64,000 nt of DNA, taken from contig NZ_GL622200.1 in assembly GCF_000185305.1 (NCBI RefSeq), positions 823,252 to 887,251 of the forward strand, read 5' to 3'. The DNA is from Aggregatibacter segnis ATCC 33393. GTDB taxonomy: Bacteria; Pseudomonadota; Gammaproteobacteria; Enterobacterales; Pasteurellaceae. Shown in pieces: positions 21,320-31,340 of the stretch (positions are counted from its first letter, which is position 1; each line of letters opens with the position of its first letter). A program made the position numbers and the translations under genes. Below the pieces are notes generated by a model. It was not told the DNA's origin, did not search any database, and was given only the letters and a program-made list of their open reading frames with translations.

Positions 21320-21796
21320 ATGCAACAAATTCCAATGACCGTTCGTGGCGCGCAATTATTGCGTGAAGAACTGGATTATTTGAAGAATGAACGTCGCCCG
21401 GAAATTATCAAAGCCATTGCAGAAGCACGTGAACATGGCGACTTAAAAGAGAATGCGGAATATCATGCAGCGCGTGAACAACAAGGTTTCTGTGAAGGGC
21501 GTATTCAAGAAATTGAAGGTAAACTCGGTAACAGCCAAGTCATTGATGTCACCAAAATTCCTAATAATGGGAAAGTGATCTTTGGCGCAACGGTGGTGTT
21601 ATTTAATACCAATACAGATGAAGAAGTGACTTATCGTATTGTGGGCGATGATGAAGCCGACATTAAAAACGGGTTGATTTCTGTGAATTCGCCGATTGCT
21701 CGTGGTTTGGTGGGTAAAGAAGTGGACGATGTCGTCAATATCACCACACCGGGTGGCGTGGTTGAATTTGAAATTATTGAAGTAGAGTATGTGTAA
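21320..21796 (+). CDS. greA: Transcription elongation factor GreA
   Basis: Stimulates RNA cleavage by backtracked RNA polymerase. The 158-residue product has the N-terminal coiled coil ([44 protein letters not shown] with the acidic tip) and the C-terminal FKBP-like domain. GGGAAAAGAAGA before the ATG gives a usable ribosome site. It sits behind a leader terminator, which implies attenuation control. Confidence 0.97.
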   Translation: MQQIPMTVRGAQLLREELDYLKNERRPEIIKAIAEAREHGDLKENAEYHAAREQQGFCEGRIQEIEGKLGNSQVIDVTKIPNNGKVIFGATVVLFNTNTDEEVTYRIVGDDEADIKNGLISVNSPIARGLVGKEVDDVVNITTPGGVVEFEIIEVEYV

Positions 21797-21815
21797 CTTT
21801 TTTCGCTATCAATAA

Positions 21816-21845
21816 CAAAAAAGGCAGTTAAATAACTGCCTTTTT
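21816..21845. terminator. Bidirectional terminator between greA and yhbY
   Basis: A 14-bp stem AAAAAAGGCAGTTA / TAACTGCCTTTTTT with a 2-nt centre lies between convergent genes. Confidence 0.9.
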
Positions 21846-21862
21846 TATGTTTGCGTTTTGTC

Positions 21863-22165
21863 TTATTTACGCGGAAGTTGAATTTTATTTTCTTCACTTG
21901 GGCGATACAACACTAATACATGACCGATAGTTTGTACTTCCGCAGCGCCGGTTTCACGCACGATAGCATCAATAATCAATTGTTTGGTTTCGCGATCAGA
22001 ACCGTTGATTTTCACTTTAATCAATTCGTGATGATTAAGCGACAAATCAATTTCTGCCAACACGCCTTCCGTTAAACCATTGCCACCGAGCATGACGACC
22101 GGGCTTAAATGGTGGGCAAGGCTTTTTAAATATTGTTTTTGTTTTGTTGATAATGTAATTGACAT
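21863..22165 (-). CDS. yhbY: YhbY ribosome-associated RNA-binding protein (CRM domain)
   Basis: A 100-residue single CRM-domain protein that binds pre-50S particles in E. coli. Family motifs seen are KQKQYLKSLAHHLSPVVMLGGNGLTEGV and the basic GSDRETKQLI. E. coli yhbY lies next to greA in the opposite direction, as here. Confidence 0.95.
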   Translation of the reverse strand: MSITLSTKQKQYLKSLAHHLSPVVMLGGNGLTEGVLAEIDLSLNHHELIKVKINGSDRETKQLIIDAIVRETGAAEVQTIGHVLVLYRPSEENKIQLPRK

Positions 22166-22264
22166 AATAATCTCGTTGAAAAATTTGATGGCTGATTCTA
22201 AAGCAAAATGGGCGTTTTAGCTAATAAATTCTGATAAAAAACGCCGTAAAAAAACACCGCACTT

Positions 22265-22879
22265 TTAGGCTTCTTTCTGCGCCAAATAACGTTCCACCGT
22301 ATCCACGATAGCTTGTGTTTGCGGATCGATTTCAATATTGACTTTTTCACCGACCTCTTTCTTGCCAATTAGCGTACGATGAATGGTTTCCGGAATCAGG
22401 TTGACGCAGAAACGTTGTTCGTGAACTTCACCAATGGTTAAACTGATGCCATCCACGGCAATAAAGCCCTTGGTTAACACATATTTCATCATGTCTTGAT
22501 TCGGCAGTTGGAACCAAATTTGCAGGTTGTTTTCAGATGGAAGGCGTTCAACGATGTCCGCGGTGCAATACACATGGCCGGATAATATATGCCCGCCGAT
22601 TTCTGTGCCCATTTGCATGGCGCGTTCGATATTGACGAAATCGCCAGTCTTTAATTTGCCTAAATTAGTGATTTTCAAGGTTTCTTGCATTAAGTCGAAA
22701 CTGACCAAATTATCTTGGATTTTGGTGACGGTTAAACACACGCCATTGTGTGCAACGGACGCACCGATTTGTAATCCTTTCAGCATTTCTTGTGGCATTT
22801 CCACCACGTGTGTTCTAAAATTAGTCCCTTCTGTAATAGCCTTAATTTGTGCGGTGCCTTGCACAATGCCTGTAAACAT
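22265..22879 (-). CDS. ribE: Riboflavin synthase, alpha subunit
   Basis: Dismutates two 6,7-dimethyl-8-ribityllumazines to riboflavin. The 204-residue product begins [12 protein letters not shown] and shows the internal duplication of two lumazine-binding barrels: GVCLTVT in the first and GISLTIGEV in the second. GAGG precedes the ATG. It is divergent from the MATE gene with only 24 nt between starts, the same neighbour as in H. influenzae (ribC/hmrM). Confidence 0.96.
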   Translation of the reverse strand: MFTGIVQGTAQIKAITEGTNFRTHVVEMPQEMLKGLQIGASVAHNGVCLTVTKIQDNLVSFDLMQETLKITNLGKLKTGDFVNIERAMQMGTEIGGHILSGHVYCTADIVERLPSENNLQIWFQLPNQDMMKYVLTKGFIAVDGISLTIGEVHEQRFCVNLIPETIHRTLIGKKEVGEKVNIEIDPQTQAIVDTVERYLAQKEA

Positions 22880-22903
22880 AATGACCTCGAAATCTATTTA
22901 TTT

Positions 22904-24301
22904 ATGAATCTAAACTTCGTCAAAGAATATCATATTGAAGCCAAAAAATTAATTGCTATCGCTATACCGATTTTGCTTGCACAAATTGCGCAAAATTCCA
23001 TGGGGATGGTGGATACCATTATGGCGGGGCGCGTGAGCGCAGCAGACATGGCAGCTATTTCCGTGGGTGCCTCCATTTGGTTGCCGTTGGTGTTATTCGG
23101 ACACGGGTTGTTACTCGCCTTGCCTCCGACCATTTCCTATTTGAATGGCTCCGGTCAGCGTAAACGGATTGCTCATCAGGTACGCCAAGGCATCTGGATT
23201 GTGTTCTTTAGCTGCATTCCCCTCGGCTTATTGATTTATCACAGTGATGTTGTCCTGCAAAACATGGATATGGAACCACGTTTGGCGGAGATCACAAGCG
23301 GCTATTTACACGCCATGATTTGGGGCTTGCCGGGTTATTTATTAATGATTAATTTTCGTTGTTTAAATGACGGCATTGCCAAAACCAAGCCTGCCATGAT
23401 GATTGCTTTCCTCGGTTTAATGTTCAACATTTCCCTTAACTATATTTTCATTTACGGCAAACTCGGTATTCCGGCATTTGGGGCGGTGGGCTGTGGTATT
23501 GCGACGGCAATCGTGAACTGGATGATGTGTCTTCTCATGTTGACCTATTGTATGCGCGCGAGAAATCAACGTGATTTAAAGGTCTTCGATAAGATTATCG
23601 AACGTCCGAATGTGCGTACATTGAGCAAGTTGCTGAAACTTGGATTTCCTATCGCCATGGCGCTGTGTTGTGAAGTGGCATTATTTGCATTGACTTCATT
23701 ATTTCTATCACCACTTGGTGCTGATGTTGTGGCGAGCCACCAAATTGCCTTAAACACCAGTTCGTTTGTCTTCATGTTGCCTATGTCGATTGGCATGGCT
23801 ACTACGATCTTAGTAGGGCAACGTTTAGGTGAAAAATCGCCACATGGGGCAAAACTGGTGTCTTATTCTGCGTTGGCGGTCGGATTATCAGTTGCGATAG
23901 TCACTGCATTGTTAACGGTAATTTTACGTGAGCATATTGCTGCCATTTTTGTGAAAGACATTGAAGTGATTGCCATGGCAGGCACCTTATTATTAATTGC
24001 CTCGCTATACCAATTTTCTGACACGGTGCAAGTGATTATCGGTGGCGTATTGCGTGGTTATAAAGATACCAAAGCCATTTTATACATCACATTATTTTGT
24101 TATTGGGTGGTGGGGATGCCGCTTGGTTACGCATTGGCACGCACCGATTGGATCATTACAGGTGGCATTGCGGCAAAAGGGTTCTGGATTGCCTTTATTG
24201 TGAGTTTAACTTTAGCTGCGATTTTATTAATTTATCGTCTCCGAAAAATTCAGCGTTTGCCGGATGAAGTCTTGTTAGCACGTTTAGAAAAATTGAAATA
24301 A
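22904..24301 (+). CDS. hmrM: MATE family multidrug/Na+ antiporter (HmrM/NorM)
   Basis: Exports cationic drugs with sodium or proton exchange across the inner membrane. The 465-residue product has 12 predicted helices and family segments [38 protein letters not shown] and VGQRLGE. I choose ATG 22904; a longer frame reads back into ribE. No clear ribosome site is seen. Because the ribE start is 24 nt away, the promoter of each gene must lie within the other. Confidence 0.94.
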   Translation: MNLNFVKEYHIEAKKLIAIAIPILLAQIAQNSMGMVDTIMAGRVSAADMAAISVGASIWLPLVLFGHGLLLALPPTISYLNGSGQRKRIAHQVRQGIWIVFFSCIPLGLLIYHSDVVLQNMDMEPRLAEITSGYLHAMIWGLPGYLLMINFRCLNDGIAKTKPAMMIAFLGLMFNISLNYIFIYGKLGIPAFGAVGCGIATAIVNWMMCLLMLTYCMRARNQRDLKVFDKIIERPNVRTLSKLLKLGFPIAMALCCEVALFALTSLFLSPLGADVVASHQIALNTSSFVFMLPMSIGMATTILVGQRLGEKSPHGAKLVSYSALAVGLSVAIVTALLTVILREHIAAIFVKDIEVIAMAGTLLLIASLYQFSDTVQVIIGGVLRGYKDTKAILYITLFCYWVVGMPLGYALARTDWIITGGIAAKGFWIAFIVSLTLAAILLIYRLRKIQRLPDEVLLARLEKLK

Positions 24302-24305
24302 AAAG

Positions 24306-24336
24306 AAGCCTGTTACCGTTGTAGCAGGCTTTTTTC
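24306..24336 (+). terminator. Terminator after hmrM
   Basis: An 11-bp stem (AAGCCTGTTAC / GTAGCAGGCTT with one G-T pair) with a 4-nt loop and T6 run. Confidence 0.85.
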
Positions 24337-24380
24337 ATCTAAAGTGCGGTTATTTTTTGAGATGTTTTTTTAGTGTATTT

Positions 24381-24401
24381 AAAAGAGAATAATTCTCTTT
24401 T
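24381..24401. promoter_or_regulatory. Fur-type operator of the TonB receptor gene
   Basis: A perfect 10-1-10 palindrome, AAAAGAGAAT-A-ATTCTCTTTT, fits the 7-1-7 form of Fur boxes (GAGAATnATTCTC core). It lies just before a TATACT -10 candidate (24421-24426) and covers the -35 region, so iron-bound Fur should block transcription. Confidence 0.7.
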
Positions 24402-24458
24402 TCAGCTAAAACTTTTCAGCTATACTGTCGCCGTTTTTTGACTCGAAAAGGTAATGTT

Positions 24459-26690
24459 ATGAAATTTAAATTAAGCGTGATTTCCACCGCACTTTTAACG
24501 GCGGTATCCATGTTGGCTTATGCGGAAGAAAAAGCGGAAAATCTTGAACAAATCACTGTTGAAGATACCGGCATTAAGCAAAACGGTTATCAAACCACCG
24601 GGACCTCTGTGGTCTCAAAAGCCGAGGTGCCTGTGCTGGATACACCGAACACGGTCAATATTCTTTCCACCCAATTATTAAAAGATCGCAAACCCGAATC
24701 CTTAATTGATGCGCTTTACAATGTGAGTGGCGTTAGTCAAGCCAATACCTTAGGCGGCATGTTCGATTCCATTCAAAAACGCGGTTTCGGCGGCAATCGT
24801 GATAATTCGATTATGCGTAACGGCTTGCAAGCCGGCCCTGCCAAGAACTTTAGTGCCACCACGGAAACCGTCGAAGTCTTAAAAGGCCCGGCCTCTGTGC
24901 TTTATGGTATTCAAGATCCGGGCGGTGTCGTCAATATCATTACCAAAAAACCGCAACAAACACCAAAATATGTAGTGGGCGGCACATTGGGAAATCATAG
25001 TTTGTGGGGAACACAAGTGGATTTTACCGGTGGCTTAGGCAACGGCTTTGCTTATCGTTTTATTTATGACAAACAAGAAAAGAACTATTGGCGTAACTTT
25101 GGCAAAATTAAAAACACCACTTACGCGCCTTCTCTTTCTTGGGAAAATGACACCACCAAAGTCTTCGTGGCGTATGAGCATAAAGACATTCTTGAGCCGT
25201 TTGATCGTGGGACGAATTTATTAACGGCGACAAATTCTCTGCCGAATATTCCGGTCTCCCGTCGTTTAGACGAACCGAATAATGAAACCACGGCAAAAAC
25301 CGATAACATTGATTTTAAAGTTGAGCATAAACTTAACGATAACTGGAAGTTAAACGCCGGTTATAACTATGCCCGTTATGAATATTTCTATAATCAAGCG
25401 CGTATTTCGAATATTAATGTTGCAGACACACCGATCCCTGCGGTTAAAAATAAAAAGGGCGTGATCACCTCTCCGGAATTAAAAGCACGCCATGTACGCC
25501 GAGCCATTGAGCAACAACAAGGCGATCAACGCGTGCATAGTGGCACATTAAATATCGTGGGTGAATTCGGTATTGGTGAGATTGCTAACCGTTTTGTCGC
25601 CGGTGTGGATGTGATGCGTAATATTCGTGATATTGGTCCGATTTATAACCAAGGCATCATGAATTCCGATATTAATATTGATCATCCAAACTACACCAAT
25701 CCTGTTGCGCAGAAGAAAAACGGCAATGGCAATGCTTACCAATATAACTATTTAAAAACTGTTGGTGTTTACGTTCAAGATACGGCTTATTTCACTGATC
25801 GCTTTATTATGACCGGCGGTTTGCGTTATGAATATTTTGACCAATTTGCCGGCCGCCATTGTTTAAATGCAGCAAATTGTGATGTGTCAAAAGGACAAAA
25901 CGTAACGAAGACCGGTAATACGGATCAGCACGATGGTAAGTTGCTTTATCAATTAGGTGCGGTATATAAATTTACGCCTGATTTTGCCACTTTTGCTAAT
26001 TACTCTGAATCCTTCCGTCCGCAAATGAGCGTTGCAACTCCTGTGAACGGCGATTTGAAACCGGAACAAGGCAAATCCATTGAAATTGGTGCCAAATATG
26101 AAAATGCTGGTTTTAATGCAACGGTTTCGTTATTTAACATCAATAAACGTCATGTGGCAGAAGCGGTGGGTAGTGGAGCCAATGCCGAATTAAATATCGT
26201 CGGCAAACAACGTTCCCGCGGTGTGGAATTTGACTTAAACGGTCAGCTTACCGCTCAGTTGAGCGTGGCGGCGAACTATACTTACACCAAAGTGAAATCC
26301 TTAGAAAATGAAAGATACCCTGACGCGGTGAATCAACAGCTTTCCGGCGTGCCGAAACATCAAGCCTCCTTATTCTTGGCTTATAATGTGGGCGAATTTG
26401 ATTTCGGCAATATCCGTGTTGGCGGTGGCGCTCGTTATTTGGGATCTTGGTATGCCTATACAAATAACTACGCGAAATCGTATAAAATTCCACACGCTGT
26501 AGTGTATGATGCCTTTATTGCCTACGACACCAAAATCTCCGGCAAGAAAGTGTCATTCCAACTTAACGGTAAAAACTTAACGGATAAAACCTATTTCCCA
26601 TCTACTTCAGGTAATGCAACAAACACGCTGATTCCGGTGGCGTTGGGGTATGGACGTGAGTTTATCTTTAATACCAAAGTGGAATTCTAA
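24459..26690 (+). CDS. TonB-dependent siderophore receptor
   Basis: Outer-membrane gated channel for a ferric siderophore. The 743-residue product has a signal peptide ending SMLAYA, a TonB-box-like segment ([10 protein letters not shown]), a plug with DTPNTVNIL and [27 protein letters not shown], then a 22-strand barrel ending VEF with terminal Phe. The sequence resembles the FhuE/FpvA-like group rather than haem or transferrin receptors; the ligand is not identifiable. I choose ATG 24459 with AAAGG upstream. It is controlled by a Fur-like box and followed by an ABC exporter. An uptake signal lies in the signal-peptide region. Confidence 0.92.
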   Translation: MKFKLSVISTALLTAVSMLAYAEEKAENLEQITVEDTGIKQNGYQTTGTSVVSKAEVPVLDTPNTVNILSTQLLKDRKPESLIDALYNVSGVSQANTLGGMFDSIQKRGFGGNRDNSIMRNGLQAGPAKNFSATTETVEVLKGPASVLYGIQDPGGVVNIITKKPQQTPKYVVGGTLGNHSLWGTQVDFTGGLGNGFAYRFIYDKQEKNYWRNFGKIKNTTYAPSLSWENDTTKVFVAYEHKDILEPFDRGTNLLTATNSLPNIPVSRRLDEPNNETTAKTDNIDFKVEHKLNDNWKLNAGYNYARYEYFYNQARISNINVADTPIPAVKNKKGVITSPELKARHVRRAIEQQQGDQRVHSGTLNIVGEFGIGEIANRFVAGVDVMRNIRDIGPIYNQGIMNSDINIDHPNYTNPVAQKKNGNGNAYQYNYLKTVGVYVQDTAYFTDRFIMTGGLRYEYFDQFAGRHCLNAANCDVSKGQNVTKTGNTDQHDGKLLYQLGAVYKFTPDFATFANYSESFRPQMSVATPVNGDLKPEQGKSIEIGAKYENAGFNATVSLFNINKRHVAEAVGSGANAELNIVGKQRSRGVEFDLNGQLTAQLSVAANYTYTKVKSLENERYPDAVNQQLSGVPKHQASLFLAYNVGEFDFGNIRVGGGARYLGSWYAYTNNYAKSYKIPHAVVYDAFIAYDTKISGKKVSFQLNGKNLTDKTYFPSTSGNATNTLIPVALGYGREFIFNTKVEF

Positions 26691-26708
26691 TTAAATACAT
26701 TCATCCCT

Positions 26709-26735
26709 AAAGGGCGTTTAACGCCCTTTCTTTTT
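26709..26735 (+). terminator. Hairpin between receptor and ABC genes
   Basis: An 8-bp stem AAAGGGCG / CGCCCTTT with a TTTAA loop, followed by CTTTTT. Since the next gene starts 11 nt later, it probably acts as a partial terminator. Confidence 0.7.
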
Positions 26736-26745
26736 GGATATTCAA

Positions 26746-28491
26746 ATGGATTGGCAAACAGAAGTTAATAATAGTTTCTCTTGGATTTTGACCGCACTTT
26801 TCGGCGTGTCGGCGGTGTTGGCAGTATTGGCATTGGCGCTTAAACGAACAGACTTCGGGCAACGTTTTTGGCTGATTACACAACCTTGTGTGCAAACCTC
26901 ATCGGCATACAAAATTATCGCTTTGCTTTTATTATTGCTGACCTTGATTTTGCTGGAAGTGCGAATCAGCGTGCTGAATTCTTTTTTCTATAACGGGCTT
27001 TATACCTCGTTACAAGAACAAAAAGCCGATGCCTTTTGGTTTTTTGCCGGGCTTAATGCCTTGTTGGTGATGTTCAAAATTGTCCATTCCATTATCAATT
27101 ATTTTGTACGCCAGCTGTTTGAAATTCGTTGGTTAGAAAAACTCAATAATGAAATGCTGGTGCGTTGGTTGCGCCATAAAAATTATTATCGCCTGAAATA
27201 CGAAAAAGAATTGCCGGATAACATCGATCAACGTATCGAACAAGATGCCCGTGAATTTATTAGCGGTACGGTTACCATGTTGCAAGGCTTGATTAATTCC
27301 GTGATGTCCACCATTGAATTTACGATTATTCTGTGGGGCTTGTCAGGGATATTGGTGTTGCTCGGCGTGCCGATTCCGAAAGGCGTGGTGTTCTTTATTT
27401 ATATTTTTATCATCGTCGCCACCGCACTTTCCGTTTGGATTGGACATCCGCTGATTAAATTGAATTTTGATAAAGAACGATTGAACGGGGATTACCGTTA
27501 TTCCTTGATTCGCGTGCGTGATAATGCAGAAAGTATTGCGTTTTACGGTGGTGAAACAAAAGAGCGGTCAAATTTACAAGCGAAATTTCACGCTATCATT
27601 CACAACCGTTGGGTAATTGTGCGCCGTATGTTGGGGTTGGACGGGTTTAATACCGGCGTGACGCAAATTGCCATGATTCTACCGCTCATGTTGCAAGCGC
27701 CACGTTTCTTTGCTGGACAGGTGAAATTAGGCGATATGCACCAAACGGTGCAAGCCTTTAATCGTCTTATGCGGGCGTTGTCTTTCTTCCGTTTGTTCTA
27801 TGAAGAATTCACGTTGTATCAAGCGCGTCTCAATCGTTTGTATGGTTTTTTTACCAAATTAGACGAATTGGACGGCACGGACATTCATCAACCGGTGGAG
27901 TGTTCTCATCGGGTGTCATTGCATCATTTCGGGATCAAAGACGGCAACGGAAAAGTCTTGTTGAAGGATCTGAACGTGGATTTACAAAATGGCGATGCTT
28001 TGCTCATTCAAGGCCCCTCTGGCGCAGGAAAAACCTCGTTACTCAAAGCTATTGCGGGGATTTATCCGTTTGATACGGAAGGTCGGGTAGAGCGTCCATG
28101 TAGCAACAGTCTGTTTCTGCCACAACGCCCGTATATGCCGCAGGGCACGTTGCGCGAAGCGATTTGCTATCCGAATATTGAGCCTAAACGTGGTGAATTG
28201 GAGTTGGCTATGGAGCAGTGCCGTTTGAGCAAATACATTCCGTCTCTTAACGAATCCAACGACTGGCAGGCAATTTTGTCTCCGGGGGAATTGCAACGGG
28301 TGGCGTTTATTCGCATTCTTCTGATGCAACCCGATGTGATTTTTTTAGACGAAACCACATCAGCACTGGACGAACCGACGGAAGAATTGCTGTATAAAAT
28401 CATCCGCAGCCGCTTCCCAAACATGATTATTCTTAGTGTCGGTCATCGTTGCACGTTGCAACAGTTTCATAATAAGCAGCTAGTGCTATAA
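26746..28491 (+). CDS. SbmA/BacA-type ABC transporter, permease-ATPase fusion
   Basis: The 581-residue product has an SbmA/BacA-like membrane domain (about five helices, RWLEKLNNEMLVRWLRHKNYYRLKYE and NIDQRIEQDAREF are typical) and a C-terminal ATPase with GPSGAGKTSLL, LSPGELQRVAF and DVIFLDETTSALDEP. Relatives (YddA, Rv1819c, BacA) move peptides, cobalamin or large hydrophilic solutes. I start it at ATG 26746; a TTG 12 nt upstream is less likely. It lies directly after the Fur-boxed receptor, so it may move the same siderophore or its carrier, but that is inference. Confidence 0.88.
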   Translation: MDWQTEVNNSFSWILTALFGVSAVLAVLALALKRTDFGQRFWLITQPCVQTSSAYKIIALLLLLLTLILLEVRISVLNSFFYNGLYTSLQEQKADAFWFFAGLNALLVMFKIVHSIINYFVRQLFEIRWLEKLNNEMLVRWLRHKNYYRLKYEKELPDNIDQRIEQDAREFISGTVTMLQGLINSVMSTIEFTIILWGLSGILVLLGVPIPKGVVFFIYIFIIVATALSVWIGHPLIKLNFDKERLNGDYRYSLIRVRDNAESIAFYGGETKERSNLQAKFHAIIHNRWVIVRRMLGLDGFNTGVTQIAMILPLMLQAPRFFAGQVKLGDMHQTVQAFNRLMRALSFFRLFYEEFTLYQARLNRLYGFFTKLDELDGTDIHQPVECSHRVSLHHFGIKDGNGKVLLKDLNVDLQNGDALLIQGPSGAGKTSLLKAIAGIYPFDTEGRVERPCSNSLFLPQRPYMPQGTLREAICYPNIEPKRGELELAMEQCRLSKYIPSLNESNDWQAILSPGELQRVAFIRILLMQPDVIFLDETTSALDEPTEELLYKIIRSRFPNMIILSVGHRCTLQQFHNKQLVL

Positions 28492-28498
28492 ATGCGCT

Positions 28499-28571
28499 AA
28501 AAGTGCGGTGGTATTTTGGGGCAAATTGAGGGTAGACATTAAAAAACGCCCTGAAAATCGACCGCACTTTT
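28499..28571. terminator. USS-pair between ABC gene and ybaK
   Basis: Inverted uptake signals (AAAAGTGCGGT / ACCGCACTTTT) 51 nt apart bracket the space between the convergent genes. The loop is long, so the terminator role is less certain. Confidence 0.45.
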
Positions 28572-29049
28572 ATCCTTCATCCACAATGTCCACAAATTGT
28601 GCATTTAAGATCTTCGCCAAATCTTGCGGTGCGAGTTCCACGCTTAAGCCACGTTTGCCGCCGGAAACGTAAATCTGATCAAAGTTTAAGGCAGAATGTT
28701 CAATGACCGTGCTTACTCGTTTCTTTTGACCTAATGGGCTGATGCCCCCCACTAAATAACCCGTACTTTTTTGTGCTGCATCTTTGTCTGCCATCTCTAC
28801 TTTTTTCACCCCTAAGGCTTTCGCGGCTTTTTTCAAACTTAACATGTGGCTGGTCGGTAAGACGAAACAAGCGAGCTTTTTCTGATCACCGTTTTCTGCC
28901 ACCAATAAGGTTTTGAAAGATTGGTCGGGATTGATGCCTAATTTTTCAGCGGCTTCATCGCCAAAATGCGTATTGTCAGGATCGTGATCGTAGTGATGTA
29001 ACGTGAAAGGCACCTTGTGTTTTTTCAGTAAGTCAATCGCCGGTGTCAT
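28570..29049 (-). CDS. ybaK: Cys-tRNA(Pro)/Cys-tRNA(Cys) deacylase YbaK
   Basis: Hydrolyses Cys wrongly attached to tRNA(Pro). The 159-residue product has the YbaK/ProX fold motifs: [36 protein letters not shown], with the substrate-binding Lys, and [14 protein letters not shown]. Length matches H. influenzae HI1434. It is divergent from usg with 60 nt between. Confidence 0.95.
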   Translation of the reverse strand: MTPAIDLLKKHKVPFTLHHYDHDPDNTHFGDEAAEKLGINPDQSFKTLLVAENGDQKKLACFVLPTSHMLSLKKAAKALGVKKVEMADKDAAQKSTGYLVGGISPLGQKKRVSTVIEHSALNFDQIYVSGGKRGLSVELAPQDLAKILNAQFVDIVDEG

Positions 29050-29109
29050 TGTATTTCCTCATGATAATTCAGTAAAATGTAGCCCGTTTATTTTACTGCG
29101 GAGAAAAAA

Positions 29110-30081
29110 ATGAGTACAAGTTTAAATGTTGCCCTTGTCGCGGAATTTGATTTATGCGAGAAGTTGGCGGAGGCGTTAGAGCAGAGTTGTTTAGAAATTG
29201 AGAAATTGTCCGTCGTTGAGCTTTTCCCTTTCAGTGAAGAACAAGGCATTCGGTTTAATAATAAAAGTGTCGAACAACGTCCATTAGACGAAACGGAATG
29301 GTCAGATTTCAATTATGTTTTCTTTGCCGGCGATGTAACGCATGCCGCGCATATGGCTAAAGCAGCACAAGCCGGTTGTGTCGTGATTGATTTGAAAGGT
29401 GTGTGTGCTTCGTTAAATGATGTGCCGCTGATTGTGCCAAGTATTAATGATGAACAGTTAGTTGTATTACAACGTAACATTGTTTCGTTACCAGATCCGC
29501 AAGTCACTCAATTTGTTTTCTCTGTGTCACAATTTGCCCGCGAAAATACGCTTTCTCAGGTGCTGGTAACATCCTTATTACCGGCATCTTATATTGACAG
29601 TGATACCGTGAATAAACTAGCTGGGCAAACCGCGCAGTTGTTAAACGGTATCCCATTAGACGAAGAACAACAACGCTTGGCGTTTGACGTGTTCCCGTCT
29701 CCGAAATCGCCTGCAAGTCTTGCGGCACAAGTGGAGAAAATCTTTCCTCAATTATCGAATGTGATTTTTCATCAAGTGCACGTGCCGGTATTTTATGGCA
29801 TGGCGCAAATGGTGACGTTGCGTTCGGAGTATGAATTTGATGCGCAAGCACAGCTTCAAGCATGGCAAGCCAATGAGCTTGTAGATTATCGTGAAGCGTC
29901 TGCATTGACACCGGTCACAAACGGGGAAGCTGAAGCAGGTGAAGCGCCTAAATTGCATATTGGCGGCTTAACCGCACTCGAAAACGGCATGCAATTTTGG
30001 TTGGTTGCCGATGAGCAACGCTTTGATATTGCGCTACTTGGTGTGAAATTAGCGGAATTGGTGTATCAAAAAGGATATTAG
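29110..30081 (+). CDS. usg: USG-1 protein (degenerate aspartate-semialdehyde dehydrogenase homologue)
   Basis: A 323-residue product resembling the Usg branch of the aspartate-semialdehyde dehydrogenase family. The fold is recognisable (DYREASALTPV, FHQVHVPVFYGMAQMVTL). The N-terminal GxxGxVG nucleotide loop and the NCxT catalytic cysteine region are absent: here the former reads LVAEFDLC and the latter IVSLPDPQVTQF. So it is unlikely to have dehydrogenase activity. The function is unknown, as for E. coli Usg. It is followed by a USS-pair terminator. Confidence 0.85.
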   Translation: MSTSLNVALVAEFDLCEKLAEALEQSCLEIEKLSVVELFPFSEEQGIRFNNKSVEQRPLDETEWSDFNYVFFAGDVTHAAHMAKAAQAGCVVIDLKGVCASLNDVPLIVPSINDEQLVVLQRNIVSLPDPQVTQFVFSVSQFARENTLSQVLVTSLLPASYIDSDTVNKLAGQTAQLLNGIPLDEEQQRLAFDVFPSPKSPASLAAQVEKIFPQLSNVIFHQVHVPVFYGMAQMVTLRSEYEFDAQAQLQAWQANELVDYREASALTPVTNGEAEAGEAPKLHIGGLTALENGMQFWLVADEQRFDIALLGVKLAELVYQKGY

Positions 30082-30089
30082 TTTAAGTG

Positions 30090-30122
30090 AAAAGTGCGGT
30101 AGAAATTCACCGCACTTTTTTG
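30090..30122 (+). terminator. USS-pair terminator after usg
   Basis: An 11-bp stem (AAAAGTGCGGT / ACCGCACTTTT) with an 8-nt loop and T-run. Confidence 0.8.
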
Positions 30123-30139
30123 TTGTCAGAGAATTCATC

Positions 30140-30769
30140 ATGTTTTTATTTTCAAAAATCATAAGTGCAATCAATAAATATTACAGACGATCTATTAATC
30201 GCGAATTAAGAGCTCGATTACAAAATCACGGGATGTCTGTGCTGTCGAGTAATTGTGTCGGCGCGTTTATTTTGCACGATTTAAATGAACCTTTTAATTC
30301 GCCTTTTGTGAATTTATTTATTAAACCGCGGGATTTTATTCGTTACTTACAAAATATGCCTCACTATCATCAGCAAACCTTGGTATTTAAGCCGAGTGAT
30401 AAAGCGTATCCCATTGGTTGGTTGGACGACATTCCCATTCATTTTATGCATTACCACAGCGAGCAGGAGGCTCAAGAAAAATGGGAAACCCGTTTAAAAC
30501 GTGTCAATTTGGATAATTTATTTATCATGATGACGGATAAAGACAGCCCTCAAGGTATGATTGAAGAAGAGCTTGAAGCCTTTGATCGCTTACCCTTTAA
30601 AAATAAAGTGGTGTTTACCCATAAACCTTATCCGCACTTGAAATCGGCGTTTTATATTCGTGGTTTTGAGCAAGATGATCAGGTGGGCGATTTATTTGCA
30701 TTCTCTGGTTGGAACGGCAAAAAATATTACGATCAATTTGATTATGTAGCCTGGTTTAATCAGTCTTAA
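30140..30769 (+). CDS. DUF1919 family protein (polysaccharide-associated)
   Basis: The 209-residue product matches DUF1919 proteins: SVLSSNCVGAFILHDLNEPFNSPFVNLFIKPRDFIRYL near residues 33-70 and a C-terminal AFSGWNGKKYYDQFDYVAWFN. Such proteins are often found with capsule or exopolysaccharide genes and are sometimes called glycosyltransferases without proof. None of the neighbours here is a polysaccharide gene, so the role is unknown. No signal peptide or membrane helix. Confidence 0.75.
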   Translation: MFLFSKIISAINKYYRRSINRELRARLQNHGMSVLSSNCVGAFILHDLNEPFNSPFVNLFIKPRDFIRYLQNMPHYHQQTLVFKPSDKAYPIGWLDDIPIHFMHYHSEQEAQEKWETRLKRVNLDNLFIMMTDKDSPQGMIEEELEAFDRLPFKNKVVFTHKPYPHLKSAFYIRGFEQDDQVGDLFAFSGWNGKKYYDQFDYVAWFNQS

Positions 30770-30794
30770 AGACAATTTGCAGTGACAAGAGAAT

Positions 30795-30828
30795 AAAAAA
30801 GTGCGGTGAATTTTCACCGAACTTTTTT
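30795..30828. terminator. USS-derived terminator between convergent genes
   Basis: A 15-bp stem (AAAAAGTGCGGTGAA with TTCACCGAACTTTTT) has one mismatch that falls in the second uptake signal, so that copy has lost the consensus while the hairpin remains. Confidence 0.75.
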
Positions 30829-30842
30829 CATCGGGCGAGAAT

Positions 30843-31325
30843 TTAATTTTCCATTAATTGTTTAATTTGTGCCGTGCCTAAATGCCCCGGTAAGGTTTTT
30901 TGAAGGGTAAAATTGGCATCCAATACTAAACTGGACGGATAACCGCGTACTTTTCCGCGTTTAATGACTTCGCCGCTTTCATCGAGCAACACAATGATGT
31001 TTTTATAATCTAACCCTTTGTACCACTCAATAAAATCTTGGGTTTCCTTTTCGCCTTTGGCTCCCGGTGAAACGATCGTGATCACATCAAAGTTTTTGTT
31101 TTGATCGGCACTGAGTTCGTTAATTTCCGCCAAACCGGCAAGACAAATCGGACACCAAGACGCCCATGTTTTGACGTAAACCGGTTTACCTTTGGTAGTA
31201 ACTTTTTCGAGTGTGACCACGTTATTATTTAAGTCCTTAAATTGAACGTCTTTCAATGTGTTTTCTCCTTCTGCAAAGCTATTTATGCTGAATGCCATTA
31301 ATAATAATGCAATAATTTTTTTCAT
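30843..31325 (-). CDS. Periplasmic thioredoxin-like protein (TlpA family)
   Basis: The 160-residue product has a signal peptide (KKIIALLLMAFSINSFAE) and a thioredoxin fold with WASWCPICLAGL carrying the CPIC active site, plus the cis-Pro region GYPSSLVLD. It likely passes electrons from the CcdA-like protein encoded just upstream to MsrAB in the periplasm. Order msrAB-ccdA-tlpA is that of H. influenzae HI1455-HI1453. In Neisseria PilB the thioredoxin and Msr domains are one protein; here they are separate. Confidence 0.9.
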   Translation of the reverse strand: MKKIIALLLMAFSINSFAEGENTLKDVQFKDLNNNVVTLEKVTTKGKPVYVKTWASWCPICLAGLAEINELSADQNKNFDVITIVSPGAKGEKETQDFIEWYKGLDYKNIIVLLDESGEVIKRGKVRGYPSSLVLDANFTLQKTLPGHLGTAQIKQLMEN

Positions 31326-31340
31326 AGTTGATACTTCCTT

